From assembly GCA_016709665.1 (NCBI GenBank), contig JADJMI010000011.1, positions 107,226 to 171,225 on the forward strand: a stretch of DNA of 64,000 nt, in the 5' to 3' direction. The position numbers and the translations under genes are program-made. This document shows positions 38,205 to 46,769 of this stretch, piece by piece (position 1 is the first letter of the stretch; each line of letters begins with the position of its first letter). The stretch comes from Betaproteobacteria bacterium. GTDB lineage: Bacteria > Pseudomonadota > Gammaproteobacteria > Burkholderiales > Usitatibacteraceae. The notes beneath the pieces were generated by a model that saw only the letters and a list, made by a program, of their open reading frames with translations, was not told where the DNA came from and made no database searches.

Positions 38205-38224
38205 TGCGGGAAATATTCCCCGCA
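38205..38224. promoter_or_regulatory. Palindrome site D upstream of the DUF6502 operon
   Basis: TGCGGGAAATATTCCCCGCA matches its reverse complement in 9 of 10 half-site positions. It lies 61-80 nt before the DUF6502 start. Confidence 0.55.
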
Positions 38225-38278
38225 AAATGCCCGCGCGTCAATGGGACTTGCGTCCCCCGCGGCGGGCGCGCCCGGCGA

Positions 38279-39723
38279 TCAGGTGGCGTGGGTGCCGTGC
38301 CGCGCGTCCTTCACCAGCTGCGGGGCGAGGGAGCCGGCGACCATGCCGAGCGCGGAGGCGAAGAGCCCCACCATCTGCGGCGGCACGGTGGCGTCCGCGA
38401 AGAACGCCTCGCAGATTCCCCAGACCGCGAGGCCCGTGAGCGCCGAGACGAGCGCGCCCTGGGTGCTGGCCTTGTGCCAGTAGATGCCGCACACGAGGGG
38501 ATGAAGGCACCCACCAGCGTCACCTTGTAGGCGTTCTGCACCATTTCGTACATGGTGCTCGTGTTGTTGAGGGCGAACATGAGCACGCCTGCGGTGAAGA
38601 AGACGAGCACCGTGCGCAGCATCACCAGGAAGCGCTTGTCGGACATCTCGCCGAACAGGGGCTTGATGACGTTTTCCGTGAAGAGCGCCGTCGGGGCGAG
38701 GAGCGCGCCGGAGGCCGTGGAGAGGATGGCCGAGAGGAGCGCGCCGAAGAACATCACCTGCGCGAACATCGGCATGTGGCCCAGGACGAAGTTCGGGAGG
38801 ATGAGCTGGACCTCGCGGCCTTCCTGCGCGAGGAGGGGCTTCACCGCGTCCGGGGTGACCATGAGGGCCGAGTACGCGAGGTACATCGGGACGAAGGCGA
38901 GGCAGAAGTAGGCCGCCGCGCCCAGGAGCGAGCCCTTCACCGCGGTGTTCTCGTTCTTGGCGCTCGTCACGCGCTGGAAGACGTCCTGCTGGGGGATGGA
39001 GCCGATCGACAGCGTGGCCCAGGCGGCGACGAAGGCCCACCATTCCTTGCTGCCGCCCGTGGGCCAGAACTGGAACTTGCCGGCCTCGGAGGCGTGGGCG
39101 ATCACCTTGTCGAAACCGCCGGCCATGCCGGTGGCCAGCGTCGCCACGTAGATGAGGCCCAGCACGATCACGACGGACTGGAAGAGGTCCGTGAGGGCGA
39201 CCGACCACATGCCGCCGAACGTCGTGTAGATGAGCACGATCACGGCGCCGATGAGGATGCCCTGGTTGAGGGAGATCGCGCCGCCCGACAAGGCGTTGAA
39301 GACGATGCCCAGGGCCGTGAGCTGCGCGCTCGTCCAGCCCAGGTAAGACAGGGTGACCGCGAGGCTCGTGAGCACCTCCACGCCCTTGCCGTAGCGCTTC
39401 TTGTAGAAGTCGCCGATGGTGAGCAGGTCCATGCGGTAGAAAGCGCGGGCGAAGAAGAGCGCCACGAAGACGAGGCAGAAGCTGGCCCCGAAAGGGTCCG
39501 CCGGGATGCCCCCCAGGCCGTCCTTCACGAAGGTGGCCGACACCGACAGCACCGTTTCCGCCCCGAACCAGGTGGCGAACACCGTCGCCGTGCTCATGTA
39601 GAGCGGCAGGCCCCGGCCCGCGACCAGGTAGTCCTTCGAGTTGGACACGAACCGGGCGGCATACAGGCCGATCGCGATCGTGACGACGAGGTACGCGACC
39701 GTGAAGAGAACGAGGGTGGACAT
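38279..39723 (-). CDS. Sodium:solute symporter (SSS family), frameshifted near the C-terminus
   Basis: With one base restored in the G/C run 38497-38500, the gene encodes 481 residues and about 13 helices. It begins MSTLVLFTVAYLVVTIAIGLYAARF and contains KDYLVAGRGLPLYM, FATWFGAETVLS and GGMWSVALTDLFQ, typical of SSS transporters. The break lies after LVGAFIP; the next frame continues LVCGIYWHKAST and on to the stop. It is divergent from the sugar ABC importer, which hints at an organic-acid or sugar-acid substrate; the substrate is not provable from sequence. Confidence 0.85.
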
Positions 39724-39812
39724 GGGCGTGCGGCGCGGGGGCGCCGGGGGCGGCGGATTGCGGGCGAGAATAGCAAAATCCGTGTTGCGCCGCAGCAGGA
39801 ACGGCGCCTGCC

Positions 39813-39828
39813 GTTGCGCCCGCGCAAC
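39813..39828. promoter_or_regulatory. Palindromic operator-like site between the symporter and the ABC importer
   Basis: GTTGCGCCCGCGCAAC has perfect 7-bp half-sites, one more pair outside, and a second half-site-like TGTTGCGC at 39783-39790. The TTGCGC...GCGCAA form resembles LacI/GalR operators. Confidence 0.5.
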
Positions 39829-39852
39829 GCGGCGGGCACACTTCCCCTCCTC

Positions 39853-39870
39853 AAGGGGACGCACACCTTC
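39853..39870 (+). repeat. GGGGACGCACACC repeat, single copy
   Basis: AAGGGGACGCACACCTTC is the same unit that is repeated at 50113-50244. Here it lies in the leader of the ABC ATPase gene. Confidence 0.7.
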
Positions 39871-39888
39871 AGAATCCCTATCCAGCCC

Positions 39889-40935
39889 GTGTCCTCCATC
39901 CGCCTCGAATCCGTCGCCAAGCACTGGGAAACCGCCCGTGCCGTCGACGGCATCTCCTTCGGCGCCGAAACGGGCGAGTTCGTGGTGCTTCTGGGTCCGT
40001 CGGGTTGCGGCAAGTCGACCACGCTTCGACTCATCGCCGGTCTCGACACGCCCACTTCCGGGCGCATCCTCATCGCCGGCCGGGACGTCACCCGCGCCCC
40101 GCCCGCCGAACGGGGCATCGCGATGGTCTTCCAGTCCTACGCCCTCTTTCCCCACCTGACGGTCGAGGAGAACATCGTCTTCGGCCTCAAGGTGCGGAAA
40201 GTGCAGGCGGCCGACCGCGCCCGGCGCCTCGCGAAGGTGGCCGAGCTCCTGGGCCTCGCCGCCCTCCTCCAGCGAAAGCCTTCGCAGCTCTCCGGTGGCC
40301 AGCAGCAACGCGTCGCCCTGGGTCGCGCCATCATCGCCGAGCAGCCCGTCTGCCTCATGGACGAGCCGCTTTCCAACCTGGACGCCCAGCTGCGCGGCGA
40401 GATGCGCCGCGAGATCCGCTCCCTGCAGCAGCGCCTGGGCATCACCATGGTGTACGTCACCCACGACCAGACGGAAGCCATGACCATGGCCGACCGCGTC
40501 GTGCTGCTCAAGGACGGCCGCATCGAGCAGGTGGGCTCCCCCGACGAGCTCTACAACACGCCGCGCACGGCCTTCACCGCGGGTTTCATCGGCGCGCCGC
40601 CCATGAACCTCGTGCCCCTGGAGAATTCCGCCGGCCCGTGGCGCTTCGCCGGCACCGACGCCAGCGCACCCTACGCCGGGACGGAGCCGGCCACCTTCGG
40701 CGTTCGCCCGGAAGACATGGACGTCGCGAACGAGGGCGGCATGCCCGCCGTGGTCGATACGGTCGAGTACCTCGGCGCCGATTCGCTCGTCGCCGCGAAG
40801 GTGGGCGCCGCGCCCATACTCGTCCGCGTTCCCCGCCACGCGCCCTTCGCGACCGGCGAGCGCATCCGTGTCACATGGAAGCCCCAGCATCAGCACCTTT
40901 TCAGCACCCGCACCGGCGAGCGCATTTCCGCGTGA
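39889..40935 (+). CDS. Carbohydrate ABC transporter ATPase (UgpC/MalK type)
   Basis: A 348-residue ATPase with Walker A GPSGCGKST, signature LSGGQQQRVALGRA, Walker B CLMDEPLSNLD, the THDQTEAM switch region and a C-terminal TOBE/regulatory domain (FGVRPEDM). This is the MalK/UgpC layout used by sugar importers. There is no ATG near the conserved start; GTG 39889 gives V-SSIRLESVAKHW and the right length. It is followed by the binding protein and two permeases, a complete importer. Confidence 0.86.
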   Translation: MSSIRLESVAKHWETARAVDGISFGAETGEFVVLLGPSGCGKSTTLRLIAGLDTPTSGRILIAGRDVTRAPPAERGIAMVFQSYALFPHLTVEENIVFGLKVRKVQAADRARRLAKVAELLGLAALLQRKPSQLSGGQQQRVALGRAIIAEQPVCLMDEPLSNLDAQLRGEMRREIRSLQQRLGITMVYVTHDQTEAMTMADRVVLLKDGRIEQVGSPDELYNTPRTAFTAGFIGAPPMNLVPLENSAGPWRFAGTDASAPYAGTEPATFGVRPEDMDVANEGGMPAVVDTVEYLGADSLVAAKVGAAPILVRVPRHAPFATGERIRVTWKPQHQHLFSTRTGERISA

Positions 40936-40967
40936 CGCCGGACGGCCATATCGAGGAGAAGAAGACC

Positions 40968-42251
40968 ATGACCATCCGCAGCCTCTGGCGCGCCGCCGCC
41001 GCCGGCCTCGCCGCGATCGCCCTCTCGGCGGCCGCGCAGACCGAGATCACCTTCTATTACCCCGTCGCCGTCGGCGGCCCCATCACGAAGACCATCGACC
41101 AGATGTCGGCCGACTTCGAGAAGGAGAACCCCGGCATCAAGGTGAAGCCCGTCTACGCGGGCACCTACCAGGAGACGCTCGTGAAGGCGATCACGGCGCA
41201 CAAGGCCGGCACGCCCCCCACCACCGCCATCCTGCTGTCGACCGACATGTACACCCTCATCGACGAGGAGGCGATCGCCCCGTGGGACGAACTGGCGCCC
41301 ACCGCCGACGACAAGAAATGGATCGCGAGCTTCTATCCCGCCTTCATGGCCAACAGCCAGACGGGCGGCAAGACCTGGGGCATCCCCTTCCAGCGCTCGA
41401 CGATCGTCCTCTACTGGAACAAGGAGCTCTTCAAGGAAGCCGGCCTCGACCCGAACAAGGCGCCGGCCACCTGGAAGGAGATGCTCGAGTACGCGCAGAA
41501 GCTCACGAAGAAGGACGCCGCCGGCAACGTGACGCAGTGGGGCGTGCAGATCCCGTCCTCCGGCTTCCCGTACTGGCTCTTCCAGGGCCTCAAGACGCCC
41601 AACGGCGTGGAGCTCATGAATGCGGCGGGCACGGAGACCTACTTCGACAAGAAGGAAGTCGTCGATGCCCTGCAGTACTGGGTGGACCTGGGCCGCAAGC
41701 ACAAGGTGATGTCGCCCGGCGTCGTCGAGTGGGGCACCACGCCGAAGGATTTCTTCGAGAAGAAGATCGCGATGATGTGGACCACCACGGGCAATCTCAC
41801 CAACGTGAAGAACAACGCCAAGTTCGAGTTCGGCGTCGCGATGCTGCCGCAGGCGAAGCGCCGCGGCTCGCCCACGGGCGGGGGCAACTTCTACGTCTTC
41901 AAGAAGGCCACGAAGGCGCAGCAGGAGGCGGCGGCGAAGTTCGCGAAGTTCATGACCCAGCCCGATCGCGCGGCGCAGTGGGGTATCGACACGGGCTACG
42001 TGGCCGTGCGGCCCGACGCGTGGGAAACCAAGCGGATGAAGGACTACGTGGCGGGCTTCCCGGTGGCGGCGGTGGCGCGGGACCAGCTGCAGTACTCCGT
42101 GGCCGAACTCTCGACGCACGAGAACCAGCGCGTGACGAAGGCCCTGAATGACGGCCTGCAGGCGGCGCTCACGGGGGCGAAGTCGCCGGAGCAGGCGATG
42201 AAGGATGCGCAGGCGGAAGCCACGCGCATCCTGCGGTCCTACAAGCGCTAG
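40968..42251 (+). CDS. Carbohydrate ABC transporter substrate-binding protein (UgpB-like)
   Basis: A 427-residue periplasmic protein with a signal peptide ending about AAAQ (residue 24). The family-1 extracellular binding motifs include MSADFEKENPGIKVK, WGIPFQRSTIVLYWNKELFKEAGLDP and PTGGGNFYVFK. It resembles UgpB, which binds glycerol-3-phosphate or oligosaccharides. GAGGAGAAGAAG precedes ATG 40968. The substrate is unknown; the pectin genes lie about 8 kb away. Confidence 0.86.
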   Translation: MTIRSLWRAAAAGLAAIALSAAAQTEITFYYPVAVGGPITKTIDQMSADFEKENPGIKVKPVYAGTYQETLVKAITAHKAGTPPTTAILLSTDMYTLIDEEAIAPWDELAPTADDKKWIASFYPAFMANSQTGGKTWGIPFQRSTIVLYWNKELFKEAGLDPNKAPATWKEMLEYAQKLTKKDAAGNVTQWGVQIPSSGFPYWLFQGLKTPNGVELMNAAGTETYFDKKEVVDALQYWVDLGRKHKVMSPGVVEWGTTPKDFFEKKIAMMWTTTGNLTNVKNNAKFEFGVAMLPQAKRRGSPTGGGNFYVFKKATKAQQEAAAKFAKFMTQPDRAAQWGIDTGYVAVRPDAWETKRMKDYVAGFPVAAVARDQLQYSVAELSTHENQRVTKALNDGLQAALTGAKSPEQAMKDAQAEATRILRSYKR

Positions 42252-42261
42252 CGCGCGGCAA

Positions 42262-42431
42262 GGCATTGGAACCGCAGATGAACGCAGATGAACGCGGATA
42301 AAGGCAATTCATGGTTTGGACTTCCCGAACCGGAAGCGGCATGCCTTCATTCGCGATGGCGTTTCGCAGGTTCGAACCGCATTCAGGGTTTTATCTGCGT
42401 TCATCTGCGTTCATCTGCGGTTCCAATGCCT
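42262..42431. repeat. 42-bp inverted repeat pair with GCAGATGAAC direct repeats
   Basis: The left arm 42262-42303 and right arm 42390-42431 are reverse complements with one mismatch and contain the repeated GCAGATGAAC word. The 86-nt interior holds no supported gene. The pair lies inside the ABC operon between binding protein and permease. A transcript could form a long stem and change downstream expression. Confidence 0.8.
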
Positions 42432-42454
42432 GATCCTCGCGCAGCGAGCAACAA

Positions 42455-43324
42455 GTGAACCGCCCGGCGATCACGGGCTGGCTGCTGGTTCTCCCCGCCG
42501 CCGCCCTCCTCGCCCTCTTCACCCACTGGCCGATCGTCGGCACCGTGTGGGACAGCTTCCACGCGACGCCCAAGGGGTCGAACCCCGCCCCCTTCGTCGG
42601 CCTGGAGAACTACCAGGTCATGATCGCCGACGAGGTGTTCTGGAAGAGCCTCTGGAACAACCTGTGGTTCGCGCTGGGCACCATTCCGATTTCCATCGCC
42701 CTCGCGCTCGTCATGGCCCTGTGGGTCAACTCGGCGATGCGCGGGCGCATATGGCTGCGCGTCGCCTTCTTCACCCCCACGGTGCTGCCCATGATCGCCG
42801 TGGCCAACATCTGGCTCTTCTTCTATACGCCCCAGTACGGCCTGCTCGAGAAGCTCACGACAGGACTGGGCTTCGGCACGCACAACTGGCTCGGCACCGA
42901 GTCGACGGCGCTCGCCTGCATGATCGTCGTGGCCATCTGGAAGGAGGCCGGGTTCTTCATGATCTTCTACCTCGCGGCGCTGCAGTCGATCCCGCCCTCC
43001 CTGGCGGAGGCGGCCGCGCTCGAGGGCGCCCCGCGCGGGTACTACCTGCGCCGCATCGTGCTGCCCCTGCTCATGCCCACCACGCTCTTCGTGCTGGTGA
43101 ACGCGGTGATCAACTCGTTTCGCCTGGTCGACCACATCGTCGTGATGACCCGCGGCGGGCCCAACAACGCGACCTCCCTCCTGCTCTTCCACGTCTACCA
43201 GGTGGGCTTCAGCTTCTGGGACACGGGGTACGCCGCGGCGCTCACGGTGGTGCTGCTCGCGATCCTCGCGCTTGCGGCCATCGGGCAGTTCGTCTTCCTC
43301 GACCGCAAGGTGCACTACCAGTGA
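42455..43324 (+). CDS. Carbohydrate ABC transporter permease (UgpA/MalF type)
   Basis: A 289-residue protein with six membrane helices and the EAA loop EAAALEGAPRGYYLRRIVLPLL. GTG 42455 starts NRPAITGWLLVLPAA. The stop overlaps the next GTG (GTGA), so the permeases are coupled. Confidence 0.86.
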   Translation: MNRPAITGWLLVLPAAALLALFTHWPIVGTVWDSFHATPKGSNPAPFVGLENYQVMIADEVFWKSLWNNLWFALGTIPISIALALVMALWVNSAMRGRIWLRVAFFTPTVLPMIAVANIWLFFYTPQYGLLEKLTTGLGFGTHNWLGTESTALACMIVVAIWKEAGFFMIFYLAALQSIPPSLAEAAALEGAPRGYYLRRIVLPLLMPTTLFVLVNAVINSFRLVDHIVVMTRGGPNNATSLLLFHVYQVGFSFWDTGYAAALTVVLLAILALAAIGQFVFLDRKVHYQ

Positions 43325-44148
43325 GCCGCCTGTACGAGCCGACGGGCTTCTCCCGGGCGCTCGAGACGGGCGCGGCGTGGCTGCTGGGCGTCCTGTGGAT
43401 CCTGCCGCTCGCGTACGCGGTGTGGACGGCTTTCCATCCGTCGGAGTACTCGGCGCGGTTCGTCCTGACCGCGCCCCTCACGCTGGAGAATTTCGTGCGC
43501 GCGTGGGATGCCGCACCCTTCGCGCGCTACTTCGCCAACAGCTTCGCGCTGGTCACGATGGTGCTGGCCGGGCAGCTCGTCCTGGGAACCCTCGCCGCCT
43601 ACGCCTTCGCGCGCTTCGAGTTCCCGGGCAAGGACATCGCCTTCATCCTGGTCCTGGTCCAGCTCATGATCATGCCGGACGTGCTCATCGTGGAGAACTA
43701 CCGCACGATGTCGCGCCTTGGCCTGCTCGACTCGATTCCGGCCATCGGCCTGCCGTACATCGCGAGCGCCTTCGGCATCTTCCTGCTGCGCCAGACCTTC
43801 AAGACCGTGCCGCGCGAACTCGACGAGGCGGCGCGCGTGGAGGGCGCCGGGCCCGTGGCGATCCTCCTCAAGGTGTACGTGCCGCTCGCGAAGCCCGTCT
43901 ACCTCGCCTACGGCCTCGTGTCCGTGAGCTATCACTGGAACAACTTCCTGTGGCCGCTCATCGTGACCAACTCCGTCACGTCCCGTCCGGTCACCGTGGG
44001 CCTCCAGGTCTTCTCATCGGGCGACCAGGGCATCGACTGGTCGATCATCACCGCCGCCACGCTCATGACGAGCGGCCCGCTCCTCGTCGGGTTCCTGCTC
44101 TTCCAGCGGCAGTTCGTGCAGTCGTTCATGCGGGCGGGGATCCGGTAG
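43321..44148 (+). CDS. Carbohydrate ABC transporter permease (UgpE/MalG type)
   Basis: A 275-residue protein with six helices and the EAA loop DEAARVEGAGPVAILLKVYVPL. GTG 43321 is fixed by the 4-nt overlap with the first permease. It completes the ABC importer operon. Confidence 0.86.
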   Translation: MSRLYEPTGFSRALETGAAWLLGVLWILPLAYAVWTAFHPSEYSARFVLTAPLTLENFVRAWDAAPFARYFANSFALVTMVLAGQLVLGTLAAYAFARFEFPGKDIAFILVLVQLMIMPDVLIVENYRTMSRLGLLDSIPAIGLPYIASAFGIFLLRQTFKTVPRELDEAARVEGAGPVAILLKVYVPLAKPVYLAYGLVSVSYHWNNFLWPLIVTNSVTSRPVTVGLQVFSSGDQGIDWSIITAATLMTSGPLLVGFLLFQRQFVQSFMRAGIR

Positions 44149-44203
44149 CGCGCGACAGAACGCGCATTTCGGGGAACGAACGGTAACGACACCGGCGAAA
44201 AAG

Positions 44204-44222
44204 TGTGGGACAATTTCCCACG
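44204..44222. promoter_or_regulatory. Palindrome site E
   Basis: TGTGGGACAATTTCCCACG has half-sites GTGGGA and TCCCAC, and its N5 core CAATT matches the other sites. It lies 24 nt before the start at 44247. Confidence 0.5.
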
Positions 44223-44246
44223 CTTTCAACCTCGCCGGAGTTTTCC

Positions 44247-45008
44247 ATGAAATTCAAAGCCTTGGCTGCCGGTCTTGCCATCCTTGCCGGTTCGGCCGCC
44301 GTTTCCGCCCAGACCTTCGCCCTCGTCCCCGCCCAGCCGCAGACCTTCGATCCCCTCGTGCTGCGCATGACCGTCGACTCCTGCGTCTACGACCAGGACC
44401 GGATCAGCGTCTCCGCGAGCCAAGGCGTCTTCCGCGTGTTCATCGCGGTGAACCCGTGCCTCGTCCCCGGCCCCCTCAAGGTGATCGACGTGCGCCTGGG
44501 AGCGCTGCCCGCCGGCCCGGGGCGCGTCGAGGTCTTTCAGATCGTGGGCGGGGACCTCCTGGTGCGCCTGGAAGGCGGCAACATCGACTTCAACGTCACC
44601 GGCCGCCCCGTCATCGCCGTTTTCCCGCCGCCCAAGAAGCCCAACAACGACTGGTCGGGCAACTGGGTCACGCAAACCGAACTGGGCTGGGGGCTTTCCA
44701 TCCAGCAATCGCCGACCGACGTGCTCTTCGCGCAGCTCTTCGTCTACGCCGTGAACGGCGCGCCCGTCTGGTTCACGTTCCAGGAGGGCCAGTGGAAGAG
44801 CGCGACGCGCTGGGAGGGCAAGCTCTTCGCGAGCTCGGGCCCGGGCTTCACCGAACCCGTCTTCGATCCGGGACAGGTGGCGATCCAGCCCCTGGGCACG
44901 GCGTCGATCGAGTTCGAGCAGACGCCGGGCAACGAGGCGTTCGCGACGCTGAACTACGTCGTGGGCAACGTCCCGGTGACCAAGCGCATCCGCAAGCTGC
45001 TCTTCTAG
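44247..45008 (+). CDS. Secreted protein with a WNPAESGWG-like beta-domain
   Basis: A 253-residue exported protein (signal peptide MKFKALAAGLAILAGSAAVSA). Its second half (NWVTQTELGWGLSI, VLFAQLFVYAVNGAPVWFTF, GPGFTEPVFDP, ATLNYVVGNVPVTKRI) aligns with the two domains inside the multiheme cytochrome at 10248-12740 (NPAESGWGISL, VFAALFTYGETGAPMWLVM, GPAFDAVPFTP, ATLTYTVNGATVVKRI). GGAG precedes the ATG. It shares both a domain and a palindromic upstream site with the cytochrome genes. The function is unknown. Confidence 0.75.
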   Translation: MKFKALAAGLAILAGSAAVSAQTFALVPAQPQTFDPLVLRMTVDSCVYDQDRISVSASQGVFRVFIAVNPCLVPGPLKVIDVRLGALPAGPGRVEVFQIVGGDLLVRLEGGNIDFNVTGRPVIAVFPPPKKPNNDWSGNWVTQTELGWGLSIQQSPTDVLFAQLFVYAVNGAPVWFTFQEGQWKSATRWEGKLFASSGPGFTEPVFDPGQVAIQPLGTASIEFEQTPGNEAFATLNYVVGNVPVTKRIRKLLF

Positions 45009-45015
45009 CCGCGCC

Positions 45016-45834
45016 TCACGCGGCCTTGCACACCTCGCGCGCCTTCGGGATGACGCCCGCCTCCTCGAGGATGGCGTGGCCGATCTCGAAGCGCGCCTTG
45101 CGGGGCGTCTCCTCGAACGTGCGGTAGTTGAGGGCGAAGTACGCGACCGGCTCGCCGCGCCGTTCCACCCAGCCCACCCACCACGCGATGCCTTCCTTGC
45201 CCGACATCGCCGTTCCCGTCTTCGCGCGGATCACCGCGTCGCCGCAGCGTTCCGCCACCAGGATCCCGCGCACGATGCGCCGGGAACGCGCGGTCACGGG
45301 CAACCTGCCTTCGACGAGCCGGCGAAGGAAAGCCACCTGCTCCTGCGCGCTGATGCGCAGCCCGCCCTGCAGCCAGAACTGGTCGACGCCGCCGGTCATG
45401 TCCCGGTTGCCGTAGTCCAGACGGTCGAGCCACTCGCCCATGGCGGGCTTGCCCACGCGGCGCGCGATCGCCTGGAAAACCCACACCGCGCTGTCCGCCA
45501 TCGCGCTGGCGAGCGTGTGGTCGCGCTCCCAGGCGTCGAAGCGCTTGGGCTTGCCATCCCACCTGAAGACCTCGTGCTCGTCCACGACCGCGCCCGTCTC
45601 CAGGCCGATGAGCGCGTTGGCGATTTTGAAGGTGGAAGCGGGCAGGAACCGCTCCGAGGCGCGCGCCTCGTCGTAGGCGCGCAGCCGGTTCGCCCCGGGC
45701 TCGTCGAGCACGAAGGTGCCGGAGACCCCCTGGAACGCGAAGTGGCGTTCCCACTGCGGCACGGCGACGGGGGGCACAGCCTGGGCGTTGAGCGAGGCGA
45801 GCATCATCGCGAGGGTGGGGGCGAAACGCTTCAT
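45016..45834 (-). CDS. Class D (OXA-type) beta-lactamase
   Basis: A 272-residue periplasmic serine beta-lactamase homologue with a signal peptide. All class D motifs are visible: S67-T-F-K70 (LPASTFKIANALIGLETG), S115-A-V, Y141-G-N, FWLQGGLRISAQEQVAFL and K205-T-G-T. In the family, carbamylated Lys70 activates Ser67 to hydrolyse beta-lactams; BlaR-type sensors share the fold but have a membrane sensor that is absent here. No integron, insertion sequence or regulator is adjacent, so this looks like a chromosomal environmental enzyme. Its spectrum is not predictable from sequence alone. Confidence 0.87.
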   Translation of the reverse strand: MKRFAPTLAMMLASLNAQAVPPVAVPQWERHFAFQGVSGTFVLDEPGANRLRAYDEARASERFLPASTFKIANALIGLETGAVVDEHEVFRWDGKPKRFDAWERDHTLASAMADSAVWVFQAIARRVGKPAMGEWLDRLDYGNRDMTGGVDQFWLQGGLRISAQEQVAFLRRLVEGRLPVTARSRRIVRGILVAERCGDAVIRAKTGTAMSGKEGIAWWVGWVERRGEPVAYFALNYRTFEETPRKARFEIGHAILEEAGVIPKAREVCKAA

Positions 45835-45917
45835 GGCGGGCTTTCGGGAGTGGGCGTACCCGAACGCTAGCGGGCGATTCTGGCGAAATCCGGGCGGGCC
45901 GGCGACAATCCCCGGAT

Positions 45918-46769
45918 ATGAAGCTCATCACCTGGAACATCCAATGGGGTCGCGGGCTCGACGGCAAGGTCGATCTCGCGCGCATCGTCGCCCACGCCCG
46001 CGCGATGGCCGACTTCGACGTCATCAACCTGCAGGAGGTGGCGGACAACTTCCCCGGCCTCGCGGGCAACGACGACGCGGACCAGTTCGCCCGGCTCGCG
46101 GCGTTGCTGCCGGGCTACACGATGCTGCCCGGCTACGGCGTGGAGGTCCCCGGCCCCGGCCGCCATCGCCGCTTCGGCAACGTCATCCTCACGCGCCTGC
46201 CCCTCGTCTCGGTGCGCCGCCACGCGCTGCCCTGGCCCGCGGACCCGGGCAAGGAGTCGATGCCGCGCGTGGCGATCGAGGCCACGGTGAAGTGCGCGCT
46301 CGGCCCGGTGCGCATCACCACCACGCACCTGGAGTACTACTCGGACGTGATGCGCTCCGCCCAGGCGAACCGCCTTCGCGAGCTGCACGACGAGGCCTGC
46401 GCCCGCGCGCAACTGCCCGGGCACCCCACGGACGAAGGCAGCCCCTTCGACCGCACGGCGCAGGCGGTCTCGGCGATCCTCACGGCGGATTTCAACTTCC
46501 CGCCGGACAATCCGTCCTACGACGCGATCCAGGAGCCGCTCGCTTCGGGAGGCCCCAGCTACGTCGATGCGTGGAAGCTCGTGAATGGCCGCAAGGCGCA
46601 CGACCCGACCTTCTGCGTGTTCGACCTGCGCTGGGCCAAGCGCCCGATTTGCTGCGACTTCATCTTCGTGAGCGAGGATCTCGCCTCCCGCGTGCGCAGC
46701 GTGCGCGTGGATACCGATACGAAGCTCTCGGACCACCAGCCGGTGCTGCTCGAACTGGACGACCGATGA
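45918..46769 (+). CDS. Endonuclease/exonuclease/phosphatase (EEP) family protein
   Basis: A 283-residue cytoplasmic protein of the DNase I-like fold: TWNIQWGRG at the N-terminus, LQEV metal ligand, TTTHLEYYS, TADFNF (usual GDFN) and a final SDHQPVLLEL. These are the Asn, Glu, Asp and His residues of the EEP active site. The substrate could be nucleic acid or a phosphodiester. The stop overlaps the next gene by ATGA. Confidence 0.82.
   Translation: MKLITWNIQWGRGLDGKVDLARIVAHARAMADFDVINLQEVADNFPGLAGNDDADQFARLAALLPGYTMLPGYGVEVPGPGRHRRFGNVILTRLPLVSVRRHALPWPADPGKESMPRVAIEATVKCALGPVRITTTHLEYYSDVMRSAQANRLRELHDEACARAQLPGHPTDEGSPFDRTAQAVSAILTADFNFPPDNPSYDAIQEPLASGGPSYVDAWKLVNGRKAHDPTFCVFDLRWAKRPICCDFIFVSEDLASRVRSVRVDTDTKLSDHQPVLLELDDR

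Noticed and set aside
44161..44200. Third copy of the 41-bp LytTR-like element upstream of 44247
   Set aside because: Only GCATTTCG is shared; no second repeat 21 bp away and no matching spacing.
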